From a virus, in the IMG/VR virus record IMGVR_UViG_3300013126_000134, positions 1 through 32,255 of that record: a stretch of 32,255 nucleotides of DNA; one strand, written 5' to 3'. Made by a program: the position numbers and the translations under genes. Positions within the stretch are counted from its first letter, which is position 1; every line of letters begins with the position of its first letter. The notes below the pieces were generated by a model that worked only from the letters and a program-made list of their open reading frames with translations, searched no databases and was not told the DNA's origin. This document shows positions 20,569-28,303 of this stretch, one piece after another.

Positions 20569-21905
20569 ACGGAATACTTGACAGACTGTTTCCCGCTAGT
20601 CCCATGATGGGATTGCTGGGAGAAGATCAACAGCAACTTGCGCTTCAACAAGCGAGGCAACAAGGATTGTTGGGTCTTGCTGCTGGACTGTTGCAGGCTG
20701 GAGGCCCGAGCAGGACTCGAACCAACATCGGTCAGGCTATTGGTGCTGGGTTGATGGGTGGTCAACAGATGTACCAGAAGGCTCTTGAGCAGCAGTTGCA
20801 AGGTCAACTCACTATGGAAAAGGTGGGTGAGGCTCGCAGACTGAGAGAGCAACAGGCAATGGCTAGGCAGTTGATGCCTCAGCTTGTCCAGCAAGGCGCT
20901 CCTACAGTTGAAGGTATGCAGTTTCCAGTAACTCGTGACGACGAAGGGAATATGCTTCCTGGTGTTGCTCCTGGTGCGATGCAGATCAATCAGGTTGCTG
21001 CTAATGCACTTCGTGCGCTGTTGCCTCCTGCTGAATTTGCGAAGGTAATGGATGCCATCAAGACGCAAGTTGAGATTGGTAAAGCTCCAGAACCCAAGAC
21101 CCTCACGCTAGGCGAAAATCAACAAGCGTACGTTATTGGCCCAAGTGGTGTTGCAACACAGATTGCTGCTGGCCCTACGAAGGTTGAAAAGCCGACTGGA
21201 TTGACTGGTGAGTACTCAAACATTGCTTTGTCAAGGTTTGGAACTGCTGATTTGAGCAAACTAACACCAGCGCAATTGCAACAGTTGCCCGGTCTGGTTG
21301 AGGCTCAGAAAAGGGCTGTTGCTGAAGCTGGCGCAACTAAAGTTGATGTATCAACTGGCGACAAGGGTGGGGCAAAGCTAATCGAGAAAGTGGCGCAAGA
21401 TCTTCCCGCGCAACGGTCTCAAGCTATTGAGGCATCAAGAGTTAACACGATGCTTGATGACATTTTGAAGCTAAACCAGCAACGAACTTTTTCTGGGTTG
21501 CTTGCACCAGGGTTTACAGGGGCTGGACAGTTTCTTAATTCCTTTGGTATCAATGTTGCTCCGCAGATGCTGGCTAACACAAGAGAGTTCCAGGCATCAA
21601 CAAATCTACTTGTGCTTGATTTTATGGGTGCAATGGGTGGTGCAAAAGGTTTCTCGAAAGAAGAGTCTGCAATTCTTTATGATGCGTTCCCGAAGATCGT
21701 TGATGATCCAAAATCCAGAGCAAGAATTGTGCAGATGCTCAAGCGTCGAAATGACCGCTTGATTGATGACTACAATCGCAATCTTGAAACATGGAATCAA
21801 TTCCAGAGAACAGGAAAACTTGAATTTGCTCCTGTTGGTGGTTCTCAAGGTGTTATTCCTCAAGACCTAAGAGATGCCGCAAGACAAGCGATTGGGGGTC
21901 AATAA
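20565..21905 (+). CDS. internal virion/ejection-type protein
   Basis: This 446-aa protein starts at ATG 20565, 5 nt after AGAGG and overlapping the previous stop (ATGA). The N-terminus (GILDRLFPASPMMGLLGEDQ) and the Gln/Leu/Gly-rich first 110 residues resemble phage internal virion proteins. The second half is helical (STNLLVLDFMGAMGGAKGFS; KEESAILYDAFPKIVDDPKS), a module repeatedly seen in podovirus ejection proteins. No lytic transglycosylase motif is visible. It probably travels in the head and forms part of the DNA-delivery channel. Confidence 0.55.
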   Translation: MNGILDRLFPASPMMGLLGEDQQQLALQQARQQGLLGLAAGLLQAGGPSRTRTNIGQAIGAGLMGGQQMYQKALEQQLQGQLTMEKVGEARRLREQQAMARQLMPQLVQQGAPTVEGMQFPVTRDDEGNMLPGVAPGAMQINQVAANALRALLPPAEFAKVMDAIKTQVEIGKAPEPKTLTLGENQQAYVIGPSGVATQIAAGPTKVEKPTGLTGEYSNIALSRFGTADLSKLTPAQLQQLPGLVEAQKRAVAEAGATKVDVSTGDKGGAKLIEKVAQDLPAQRSQAIEASRVNTMLDDILKLNQQRTFSGLLAPGFTGAGQFLNSFGINVAPQMLANTREFQASTNLLVLDFMGAMGGAKGFSKEESAILYDAFPKIVDDPKSRARIVQMLKRRNDRLIDDYNRNLETWNQFQRTGKLEFAPVGGSQGVIPQDLRDAARQAIGGQ

Positions 21906-23998
21906 TGGCAAGAGATCCTAGGTTAGTAGGATTGTCTGATGATGATCTTAGGGCGATTGCTGACGGTAATGTGCAAGCATTGTCTGCTAGGGGGAAAGCG
22001 GCGATTGGGTTGCAAGAACAGCCTCAACGGATGTTTCAGCCTCCAAATATTGCTGTAAATGCTCCACAGTTAATCCGATCAAAAGAGGGGGCTGCTGCTC
22101 CTTCTGCTGCTCTTAGGGCAGGTGTGCCAACCGATGATCAGGCTAGGATCAGAGAGTTTGCTAAAGCTCGTGGAATTCCTGAGTCTCGATACACGGTCAT
22201 TGACGGTGATATTTTCTATCTCGGTGATGATCAGAACCTGTATGCTGAAGTTCCTGGGCTTAGAAAAGCTCCGTTGACATCTGCTGCATTTGCTTTGCCC
22301 GGTGTTGCTGAAGCGGTTCCTCCTATTGCTACCAGTATTGCAACTGCGCCAATGCTGCTTGGTGGGCCAGCCGGTGCTGCTGCTTCCATTGGTCTTACTG
22401 GTGCTGCTGGTGCTGCTGGAACTGCTGCAAGACAGGGTGTTGCATCGCTTCTGAGCGATCAACCGATGGATGTTGGCGCAATAGCAAAGTCAGGTGTGAT
22501 TGAAGGTGGATTCCAGGCAATTCCTTACGGCATCGGAAGGGTTGCTGAACGCGCTCTAGTGCGTGATGTTGGCAGGATCAATCCGCAGGAGGTTGCGGAG
22601 CTTCAGAGACTGGCGCAACAACAAGGCATTCAGTTAACTCCTGCTGAGGTAACAAATCTTCAGAGTCTCAAGTCGCAGCAGAAAGTGCTTGGCAACATTC
22701 CTGCTTCGCAAGACCTGCTAGGTGAGTTCTACAGTCGCAGGTATCAGCAACAAATTCAACCTGCTGTTGAAAACTTTCTGTCAACGATCAGCAGGGTTGA
22801 CGATCCTATGACTGCTGGTTATCGAGGACAGCAAGCGTTAATTGCGAGACGAGAGGCTTTGCAGCAGGAGCGAAGCGCAGCGGCTGAGCCTCTTTATGAT
22901 CAGGCTTTTCAAGGTGCTGGGCCGGTTGATGTTACCGATATTGCGGAAGGCATTGATAGGATGATGCGTGTTGCAAAAGGTGATGAACTAAGAACCTTGC
23001 AGCGCATCAGGAATGATTTCAACAAGACCGTTGTGCAGAGAGACGCACAGGGTAATCCAGTTTTGGATCAACAGGGTAATCCAGTTATGGATGTCGTTGT
23101 TGAAGACCGTCCGAGAGCACTGCAAAGAGTTAAGTTTTCGATTGATCAGATGCTTCAGTCTGATGCTGTTAGCAGTATGGATCAGGTTGTTAGACGAGAT
23201 TTGACTAACATTCAGAGAAATCTTGTTAATAGAATGGAGCGAGAGGTTCCTGGCTACGCAGATGCCAATGCTGAATTTGCTCGTTTATCAGAACCAATCA
23301 ATCGATTCAATCAAAGCAGAGCCGGTCTTTCTTTGGTTAACATGACGAGAGACAATCTTGATCAGTTTGCTGATCGAGTATTTGGCGCTGCAAACAAGCC
23401 TTCATCTCCTCAAACTGTGCGACTTGTTCGCCAGCAAATTACCGAATCAGGTGGTAATGGCGAAACGATTTGGAATGAGGTTTTAAGGGCTTATCTTGAG
23501 AACACTTGGCAGAAGGCAATGAAACCTTCTGTTGGCGCGACAGAAGAAAAGATTGATGCTGGACTGGCGTTTCGTAACATCTTGCTTGGTGACAACAAGC
23601 GACAACAGATGTTAAGAGCGTCAATGACTCCTGAACAGTATCTTGCTCTCACTGACCTAACAAGAGTGTTAGAGGCTGCTGGTCGAGTTAAAAAACTTGG
23701 GTCAGATACTGCATTCAACGCTCAGATTTTGCGTGAGATGGAAAAGAATGCTCCTGGTGCTGTAGCAATGGGCGCAAGGTGGGTGACTGAACCGCTAAAA
23801 ACTGTGCGAGATTTCCTGCAAACCAGAGCATTTGAGAACAATGCTGCATCATTGGCAGAGATTGTTACGAGTCCTGATGGCATTGCTAGAATGCGAGAGC
23901 TTCGCCAGTTGAGACCTACTCAAGCACGATTCTGGGCAACCCTGACGCAAACGCTTGGTGAAGCCGGTGCGTTTGGTATTGATCAGATAATGGAGTGA
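21905..23998 (+). CDS. large internal virion/ejection-type protein
   Basis: This 697-aa protein starts at ATG 21905, 6 nt after GGGGG. The N-terminal LVGLSDDDLRAIADGNVQAL motif is common to phage injection-related proteins. A hydrophobic Ala/Gly stretch (about residues 135-185) could cross a membrane. The remainder is a long helical region with QGNPV repeats near residue 380. It is the largest of four consecutive low-complexity proteins, which fits the biggest ejection protein of a podovirus. I see no peptidase or transglycosylase residues. Confidence 0.55.
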   Translation: MARDPRLVGLSDDDLRAIADGNVQALSARGKAAIGLQEQPQRMFQPPNIAVNAPQLIRSKEGAAAPSAALRAGVPTDDQARIREFAKARGIPESRYTVIDGDIFYLGDDQNLYAEVPGLRKAPLTSAAFALPGVAEAVPPIATSIATAPMLLGGPAGAAASIGLTGAAGAAGTAARQGVASLLSDQPMDVGAIAKSGVIEGGFQAIPYGIGRVAERALVRDVGRINPQEVAELQRLAQQQGIQLTPAEVTNLQSLKSQQKVLGNIPASQDLLGEFYSRRYQQQIQPAVENFLSTISRVDDPMTAGYRGQQALIARREALQQERSAAAEPLYDQAFQGAGPVDVTDIAEGIDRMMRVAKGDELRTLQRIRNDFNKTVVQRDAQGNPVLDQQGNPVMDVVVEDRPRALQRVKFSIDQMLQSDAVSSMDQVVRRDLTNIQRNLVNRMEREVPGYADANAEFARLSEPINRFNQSRAGLSLVNMTRDNLDQFADRVFGAANKPSSPQTVRLVRQQITESGGNGETIWNEVLRAYLENTWQKAMKPSVGATEEKIDAGLAFRNILLGDNKRQQMLRASMTPEQYLALTDLTRVLEAAGRVKKLGSDTAFNAQILREMEKNAPGAVAMGARWVTEPLKTVRDFLQTRAFENNAASLAEIVTSPDGIARMRELRQLRPTQARFWATLTQTLGEAGAFGIDQIME
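23047..23092 (+). repeat. 22-nt direct repeat, QGNPV(L/M)D
   Basis: The 22-nt unit beginning ACAGGGTAATCCAGTT at 23047-23068 recurs at 23071-23092 with one mismatch (T/A), giving QGNPVLD and QGNPVMD eight residues apart. Repeats of this kind occur in beta-hairpin or linker regions of large phage proteins. Confidence 0.7.
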
Positions 23999-24000
23999 TC

Positions 24001-24957
24001 ATGGCAAAGACTAAGATTTCAGAGTTCGACACCAATCCAGACCTCAACACAGACATCAATAGCATCAACATTGCTGAAGGGTGTTCGCCTGCTGGAATCA
24101 ACAATGCAATTCGTCAGTTGATGGCAGACCTGAAGGATTGGCAGTCTGGTGCTGATGACAAATACATCGCTCCTGCGGGGACTGCTGCTACGCCTTCGTG
24201 GACGTTCAACGGTGACACAGACACAGGGTTTTTTTCTGCCGGAGCGAATCAGGTAGGTGTTGCTGCGGGTGGTTCTAGTGTCGGCGTGTTTTCCAGCACA
24301 GGATTCAGCGGCAACGTAACAGGCAATGCTGCTACGGTCACGAACGGTGTTTACACGACCGGCGATCAAACTATCGCTGGAATCAAGACGTTTTCCAGCA
24401 GCCCTGTTGTTCCTACTGCTGCGGTAGACGATAACAGCACAAACGCTGCATCTACTGCGTTTGTTGTCGCCCAGATTGCTGATGATGCTCCTACCAAGAC
24501 AGGGACTGGTGCGAGCGGAACCTGGGGTATTGACATATCTGGCAATGCTGCTACGGCAACAACTGCGACAACTGTATCGGATGCTGCTATTACTGCGGCA
24601 AAGTTGAGCGGTGCTCAGTCTGGTGCTGCTCCGGTTTTTGGCGCTAGGGTATGGGTCAATTTTGATGGCACTTCTGTTGTTAGCCCGTCCTCCATGACTG
24701 GAGTTCGTGCTAGCGGCAATGTTTCTGGTGTTGCTAAAAACGGAACTGGCGACTACACCATCAATTTCACGACTGCTTTGTCAGATGCTAATTTTTGCGT
24801 TGTAGCAATGGCGATGGGTGGTTCTGGTGCTGGCGAATATATCGTCACCACTCCTGCTACGTTTTCTTTCTCGACTACATCGGTTCGTATTGGTGTGCGT
24901 GGTGGTGGTGGTACGCTATCCGATGTTGGTCATGTTTGCGTTGCGATTTTCCGGTGA
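24001..24957 (+). CDS. tail fibre/appendage protein
   Basis: This 318-aa protein starts at ATG 24001, 5 nt after GGAG. Residues 3-50 (ISEFDTNPDLNTDINSINIA, then NNAIRQLMADLKDWQSG) are a very common N-terminal module of phage tail fibres. The middle holds fibre repeats (GNVTGNAATVT, GIKTFSSSPVVPTAA). The C-terminal domain (VNFDGTSVVSPSSMTGVRAS and onward) is a typical fibre tip with a beta-sandwich-like pattern. A 16-nt direct repeat (24322-24337, 24541-24556) encodes GNAAT twice. It probably binds host surface separately from the DGR protein. Confidence 0.8.
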   Translation: MAKTKISEFDTNPDLNTDINSINIAEGCSPAGINNAIRQLMADLKDWQSGADDKYIAPAGTAATPSWTFNGDTDTGFFSAGANQVGVAAGGSSVGVFSSTGFSGNVTGNAATVTNGVYTTGDQTIAGIKTFSSSPVVPTAAVDDNSTNAASTAFVVAQIADDAPTKTGTGASGTWGIDISGNAATATTATTVSDAAITAAKLSGAQSGAAPVFGARVWVNFDGTSVVSPSSMTGVRASGNVSGVAKNGTGDYTINFTTALSDANFCVVAMAMGGSGAGEYIVTTPATFSFSTTSVRIGVRGGGGTLSDVGHVCVAIFR

Positions 24958-24991
24958 CATCGTGCAGATATCAGAAATCGAGGCAAAGTTG

Positions 24992-25123
24992 ATGACTCAC
25001 GAGCAAGTCTGTGCTGTCCGATATGACGGCATCAACGCGCGTTTGAAGCGTTTGGAACACATTCTGATGGCATCAGCAGGGACAATCATTGTTCTGCTGA
25101 TCAGCTTGGTGGTGAAGGTGTGA
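24992..25123 (+). CDS. small XhlA-like membrane-associated protein
   Basis: This 43-aa protein is too short for usual ORF cut-offs. ATG 24992 follows GAGG (24980-24983) at 8 nt; GTG 24962 is a less likely start. A charged helix (YDGINARLKRLEHIL) is followed by a single membrane segment MASAGTIIVLLISLVV. This is the shape of XhlA-type haemolysin/holin partners at the start of lysis cassettes. The stop overlaps the GTG of the next gene. Confidence 0.6.
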   Translation: MTHEQVCAVRYDGINARLKRLEHILMASAGTIIVLLISLVVKV

Positions 25124-25542
25124 GACTGTTGTTGTTGTTGTTCCCTGTTTGTGTGTGGGCACAGGACACGACAATAAATTATCGAGGGCAACCACCTTCA
25201 ACTGCAATCTCTCCATCGATCTCAATGATGTCTCAGGACATCTGTGCGGTTCCAGTTAGCGGTGCGATTTCATCTACGGTGATTGGGTTCTCTGGTGGAA
25301 CGGTGACGAAAGATGAGAACTGCGAGCGCATCAAGCTGGCAAAAGTTCTGAACGATGTTGGACTGAAGGTCGCTGCTGTTTCGATACTTTGCCAGGACGC
25401 AAGGGTGTGGGATGCAATGGAAATGTCAGGCAGTCCATGTCCGATAGGGGGATCAATCGGTGATGCTGCTCGGAAGGCGTGGATTGAGTTGCATCCTGAT
25501 CGCTTCGTGCGTCTTTACGGCGCTGTCCCTAAGGTCGAATGA
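25120..25542 (+). CDS. exported conserved phage protein
   Basis: This 140-aa protein uses GTG 25120, overlapping the previous stop (GTGA). MRLLLLLFPVCVWAQ is a short signal peptide with probable cleavage after Ala14. The mature part has several cysteines and the conserved string DENCERIKLAKVLNDVGLKV followed by AAVSILCQD and GSPCPIGG. Similar exported proteins are frequent in phages near lysis or tail-fibre genes, with no assigned role. It probably acts in the periplasm. Confidence 0.65.
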   Translation: MRLLLLLFPVCVWAQDTTINYRGQPPSTAISPSISMMSQDICAVPVSGAISSTVIGFSGGTVTKDENCERIKLAKVLNDVGLKVAAVSILCQDARVWDAMEMSGSPCPIGGSIGDAARKAWIELHPDRFVRLYGAVPKVE

Positions 25543-26203
25543 TGTTTGGGCCTGCCCTTGCTCTTCTCTTAAAGGTGCGCCACAGGCTTGCAGAACGATC
25601 CAGATCGAAGCCTGTCCAAACGGTCAGTCTGGAGGCAGAACCATATTCCGCGACTTTGTTTGTCTCGGATCTTCCTACACCGACTCCGGGTTCTACGTTT
25701 ACCAAAGCAACTGTAGAACTGGTTGCGAAACCAGAACCGAAATCAAAACAAAAGCCTGTCCGACAGGGTACGCAGGCATCCAAACGTACCAAAGGCAAGT
25801 CTCTTGCGAAAAAGAAGGCGACTGGCAACAAGTCAACAAGCAATGCGTCAAAATTATAACAAATCCTCTATCGCCTGTTTTCCCGCGATTAGAGCGCCCA
25901 AAGCCTCAGATTGAGCCTCCGGTATTGCCACCACCAGAAATAGCGCCAGATCGCGCTATAGTTCGTTCTGAGCCTATTCTTCCGCAGCCTAGTCTTGTTC
26001 AGCAGCAACTACCTCCACAGATCGACATCAGTCAGGAACAAATTTGGAGCATGAATCTTGACGGATACAGAAGGAACCAAAACTTTCTCGCTGAGCTTGT
26101 CACCCCAGATGCTGCTTGGACTGATCCTAACGGCCCTGCCGGTGATCGGTGGAGGGGGTTACGCAGGCGTGATCTTTTTCGAGAAGATGAAGGCGACGAT
26201 TGA
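25463..26203 (+). CDS. exported Cys-rich protein with Pro-rich tail
   Basis: This 246-aa protein starts at ATG 25463 (GTG 25460 also possible), 10 nt after GGGGGA. The N-terminus MLLGRRGLSCILIASCVFTA looks like a signal sequence; ILIASC also fits a lipobox, so it may be a lipoprotein. About 100 residues follow with paired cysteines (ACPNGQSGGRT; ACPTGYAGIQTYQRQVSC), then a Pro-rich segment (QIEPPVLPPPEIAPD). It overlaps the gene before it by 80 nt and the next by 146 nt. A Pro-rich envelope protein beside lysis genes could be an outer-membrane spanin or a surface factor; this is not proven. Confidence 0.6.
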   Translation: MLLGRRGLSCILIASCVFTALSLRSNDVWACPCSSLKGAPQACRTIQIEACPNGQSGGRTIFRDFVCLGSSYTDSGFYVYQSNCRTGCETRTEIKTKACPTGYAGIQTYQRQVSCEKEGDWQQVNKQCVKIITNPLSPVFPRLERPKPQIEPPVLPPPEIAPDRAIVRSEPILPQPSLVQQQLPPQIDISQEQIWSMNLDGYRRNQNFLAELVTPDAAWTDPNGPAGDRWRGLRRRDLFREDEGDD

Positions 26204-26597
26204 AGCGGTTGATGATTATCAGCCGTATGACGATTCAGCGTTCAAGGAACAAATCAAGACCTTTGAGATCGAGCTAAGGGCAATCAAGGAAAGGCAATTG
26301 CAAACCGCTGAAGCCGCAGTCAGGGTGGCAGAAAGAGCATCAGATGCGATTGCCTTAGCCAGAGAAACGAAAGCCCTGACAACGGGTGGGATCAGCGAAG
26401 CGAAGGCTATGGGGAATGAAACGAAGTCTGTTGCTGAGAGTCAGGCCAGGGAGATGAGGGCTGCATTGGAAGCGCAGACAAGGGAAGTGAATGCAAGGCT
26501 ATCGGCGTTGAAACAGGATCTGGATTCAACTGTAGCTGCACTCAGGGCAGAGATGCAGTTGTTGAAAAGAGCGACAACCAATCCGTTGAGCAGATGA
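26058..26597 (+). CDS. membrane-anchored coiled-coil protein, possible spanin or holin partner
   Basis: This 179-aa protein starts at TTG 26058, supported by GGAG (26046-26049) at 8 nt. Residues 18-41 form one membrane segment (MLLGLILTALPVIGGGGYAG), followed by about 130 residues of charged coiled coil. The first 146 nt lie inside the Cys-rich gene in another frame. One membrane anchor plus a long coiled coil is the architecture of inner-membrane spanins, and the overlapping exported partner fits a spanin pair, but neither shows a diagnostic motif. It could also be a virion tape-like membrane protein. Confidence 0.6.
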   Translation: MTDTEGTKTFSLSLSPQMLLGLILTALPVIGGGGYAGVIFFEKMKATIEAVDDYQPYDDSAFKEQIKTFEIELRAIKERQLQTAEAAVRVAERASDAIALARETKALTTGGISEAKAMGNETKSVAESQAREMRAALEAQTREVNARLSALKQDLDSTVAALRAEMQLLKRATTNPLSR

Positions 26598-26722
26598 AAG
26601 ACGACGACGATTTTCACGACAAGTTTGCTGCTGAAGTCGGTTTCTTGGTCGGCATCATTGGTGTCTGTGCAATCTTGCTTGTTTTGATTCTTGGGGAAAT
26701 GTATGGCTGGTTGGTCTACTGA
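26594..26722 (+). CDS. very small single-span membrane protein
   Basis: This 42-aa protein is below usual cut-offs. ATG 26594 overlaps the preceding stop (ATGA). An acidic N-terminus (MKDDDDFHDKFAAE) is followed by a strongly hydrophobic segment (residues 15-34, VGFLVGIIGVCAILLVLILG). It overlaps the next holin-like gene by 20 nt. The shape and place fit a pinholin, antiholin or regulatory membrane peptide. No family is recognised. Confidence 0.5.
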   Translation: MKDDDDFHDKFAAEVGFLVGIIGVCAILLVLILGEMYGWLVY

Positions 26723-26996
26723 GGAGGTTGAGGTCAGGGTCTGGGCGATGATCGCTCTCAGTCTTGTCTCAATCCTTGTTTTGTCTGTCATCTCCATCAT
26801 TGCTGGTGTTCTGTTTGTTGAACACGATATGGAGAAGATAAGCCCGATTGATGTTCAACTGATCGGCATTCTGAAGGACATCATGCTTCTTGCAATCGGT
26901 GCTGTGGGTGGGATTGTCGGACGGAAAGGTTCCTATGCTGCTGCAAACCTGATCAAAAAAGGGGATGAAAGTGATTCCACTCGGCCCGTTGCTTGA
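26703..26996 (+). CDS. putative two-span holin
   Basis: This 97-aa protein starts at ATG 26703, 7 nt after GGGG; a TTG at 26691 is less likely. Two membrane segments (about 14-39 and 55-73) are separated by the polar loop VEHDMEKISPIDVQ, and the C-terminus is basic/charged. Similar two-TM proteins precede 3TM holins and endolysins in marine and freshwater phages. It probably sets lysis timing with the next gene. Confidence 0.6.
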   Translation: MAGWSTEEVEVRVWAMIALSLVSILVLSVISIIAGVLFVEHDMEKISPIDVQLIGILKDIMLLAIGAVGGIVGRKGSYAAANLIKKGDESDSTRPVA

Positions 26997-27381
26997 AGTT
27001 GGCGGGAAGATCCTAGAGAGGGTTCTGCCTGATCCTACTGCGGCTGCAAAGGCCAAAGCTGAACTTGCTCAGTTAGAGCAGAATGGTGAACTCGCTAAGA
27101 TGGCGAATGAAACCAAACTTTTCGAGATTGAGCAGCAGAATGTGTCTGATCGCTGGAAGGCAGACATGGGTAGCGATTCATGGCTATCCAAAAACATCAG
27201 GCCAATGACGTTGATTGCAATCCTTGGGGCATATTTTGTGTTTGCTTCTGCTTCAGCGTTTGGATGGAGCGTCAACGAGTCTTATGTTAAGTTGCTCGGT
27301 GAGTGGGGGCAACTTATCATGCTTGCATACTTTGGCGGCAGAACTGCTGAAAAGATATTCACTAAGAAGGACAGCAAATGA
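26965..27381 (+). CDS. 3TM holin (GTA holin family)
   Basis: This 138-aa protein has an N-terminal VIPLGPLLEVGGKILERVLP segment followed by DPTAAAKAKAEL, then WLSKNIRPMTLIAILGAYFV and a last membrane segment WGQLIMLAYFGGRTAEKIF. This is the 'holin of 3TMs for gene-transfer release' pattern. It should permeabilise the inner membrane to let the endolysin out. ATG 26965 abuts GGGG, so GTG 26971 with better spacing may be the true start. The stop overlaps the endolysin ATG by 4 nt. Confidence 0.8.
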   Translation: MKVIPLGPLLEVGGKILERVLPDPTAAAKAKAELAQLEQNGELAKMANETKLFEIEQQNVSDRWKADMGSDSWLSKNIRPMTLIAILGAYFVFASASAFGWSVNESYVKLLGEWGQLIMLAYFGGRTAEKIFTKKDSK

Positions 27382-27896
27382 CTGGTAATTTTGAAAAGTG
27401 TCTGGAGTTCGTGCTGCATCACGAGGGCGGCTTCGTTGATCATCCGCGAGATCCAGGTGGCGCTACAAACCTCGGATGCACAAAAGCTGTCTGGGAGAAA
27501 TGGATCAATCATCCATGCTCTGTTGATGACATCAAGGCACTTACGCCGGAGGATGTGGCTCCGCTTTATAAACAAAAATACTGGGATGCGGTAAAGGGCG
27601 ACGAGCTACCGAATGGGGTGGACTATTGCGTGTTCGATACAGCAATCAATAGTGGGCCTGGGAGGGCTGCAAAGTTCCTACAAGAGGCGATTGGGGTGAC
27701 TGCTGATGGTGCTATCGGGCCAGTCACGATGAAGGCTATACAGGCTGCAGATGCTCGACAGATCATCGAGTCTTTCTCTGCTGCTCGATTGGCGTTCTTG
27801 AAAGAACTCCCAACCTGGGACGCATTTGGTCGAGGCTGGGAGCGTAGAGTTACGGATGTTCGTCGGCAAGCTCTGCTGATGCTATCAAGCGATTGA
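27378..27896 (+). CDS. GH108 endolysin (N-acetylmuramidase)
   Basis: This 172-aa protein starts at ATG 27378, coupled to the holin. The catalytic motif is HHEGGFVDHPRDPGGATN with the general acid E16, the glycoside hydrolase family 108 signature. The rest of the catalytic domain (KYWDAVKGDELPNGVDYCVF followed by DTAINSGPGRA) leads to a C-terminal peptidoglycan-binding domain (ADGAIGPVTMKAIQAAD; LAFLKELPTWDAFGRGWERR). It cleaves peptidoglycan glycan strands for host lysis. The length is normal for the family. Its 3' end overlaps the opposite-strand DUF3310-like gene by 47 nt. Confidence 0.92.
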   Translation: MTGNFEKCLEFVLHHEGGFVDHPRDPGGATNLGCTKAVWEKWINHPCSVDDIKALTPEDVAPLYKQKYWDAVKGDELPNGVDYCVFDTAINSGPGRAAKFLQEAIGVTADGAIGPVTMKAIQAADARQIIESFSAARLAFLKELPTWDAFGRGWERRVTDVRRQALLMLSSD

Positions 27897-28095
27897 CATA
27901 CCAGTTCGCTTTTTTCAGATCCTCGACGCCATTCTTCTGCTTCCACCTCCAAAGATATTTGATCGCGTTTGCGGTGCAGACAGCTTCAATTCCGGACAGG
28001 TTTGCTGTTGCTGCTGCCAGAGCATCGATGCACTCAACACCACCCTGCTTGTAGTGGGGTGGGTTGACCGGATCAGAAGGGTGGATCGTCATCAT
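27850..28095 (-). CDS. DUF3310-like small protein
   Basis: This 81-aa protein begins MMTIHPSDPVNPPHYKQGGV, then ECIDALAAAT, with IEAVCTANAIKYLWRWKQKN and a helix KANWYVNRLIA. This is the DUF3310 ('nucleotide kinase-like' SaV) family, short phage proteins of early regions with unconfirmed nucleotide-metabolism roles. Start 28095 follows AGAAGG at about 7 nt on this strand. It is the last gene of the leftward operon and overlaps the gene before it by 23 nt. Its end lies inside the endolysin gene. Confidence 0.85.
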   Translation of the reverse strand: MMTIHPSDPVNPPHYKQGGVECIDALAAATANLSGIEAVCTANAIKYLWRWKQKNGVEDLKKANWYVNRLIASAELADEHP

Positions 28096-28303
28096 AGTCT
28101 GCCTTCTGCGGTTTTGCTTCCTGTTCTTTCGGCTCTGCAAGCATTGCCCAACCATCCCAACCGACAGGGACAGCATCTAGCTTCAGACTGAATCCTTTCT
28201 GGGTTTGCAAGACTTTGCCGATCTTCATCCAAGACTTCTTTTCCTCACCGTGTTTGTTGGTGTAGGTTCCTGTCGCGGCTACGACATCAAATTTTACGGG
28301 CAT
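28073..28303 (-). CDS. small SSB-like protein with acidic C-terminal tail
   Basis: This 76-aa protein starts at 28303, 6 nt after GGAGG on this strand. The core (KFDVVAATGTYTNKHGEEKK, then SWMKIGKVLQT and FSLKLDAVPV) is beta-rich like a minimal OB-type or SSB-like phage protein. It ends ADYDDDPPF, very close to the DDDIPF-type tip that bacterial SSBs use to recruit replication and repair proteins. Being next to ERF and YqaJ genes it probably coats ssDNA during recombination. The OB fold is inferred; the tail is directly visible. Confidence 0.6.
   Translation of the reverse strand: MPVKFDVVAATGTYTNKHGEEKKSWMKIGKVLQTQKGFSLKLDAVPVGWDGWAMLAEPKEQEAKPQKADYDDDPPF

Noticed and set aside
25539-25859. 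Lys/Pro-rich 106-aa frame in the lysis region
   Set aside because: It overlaps the Cys-rich exported gene, whose frame has a signal sequence and regular cysteines. This one is low-complexity and has no features.
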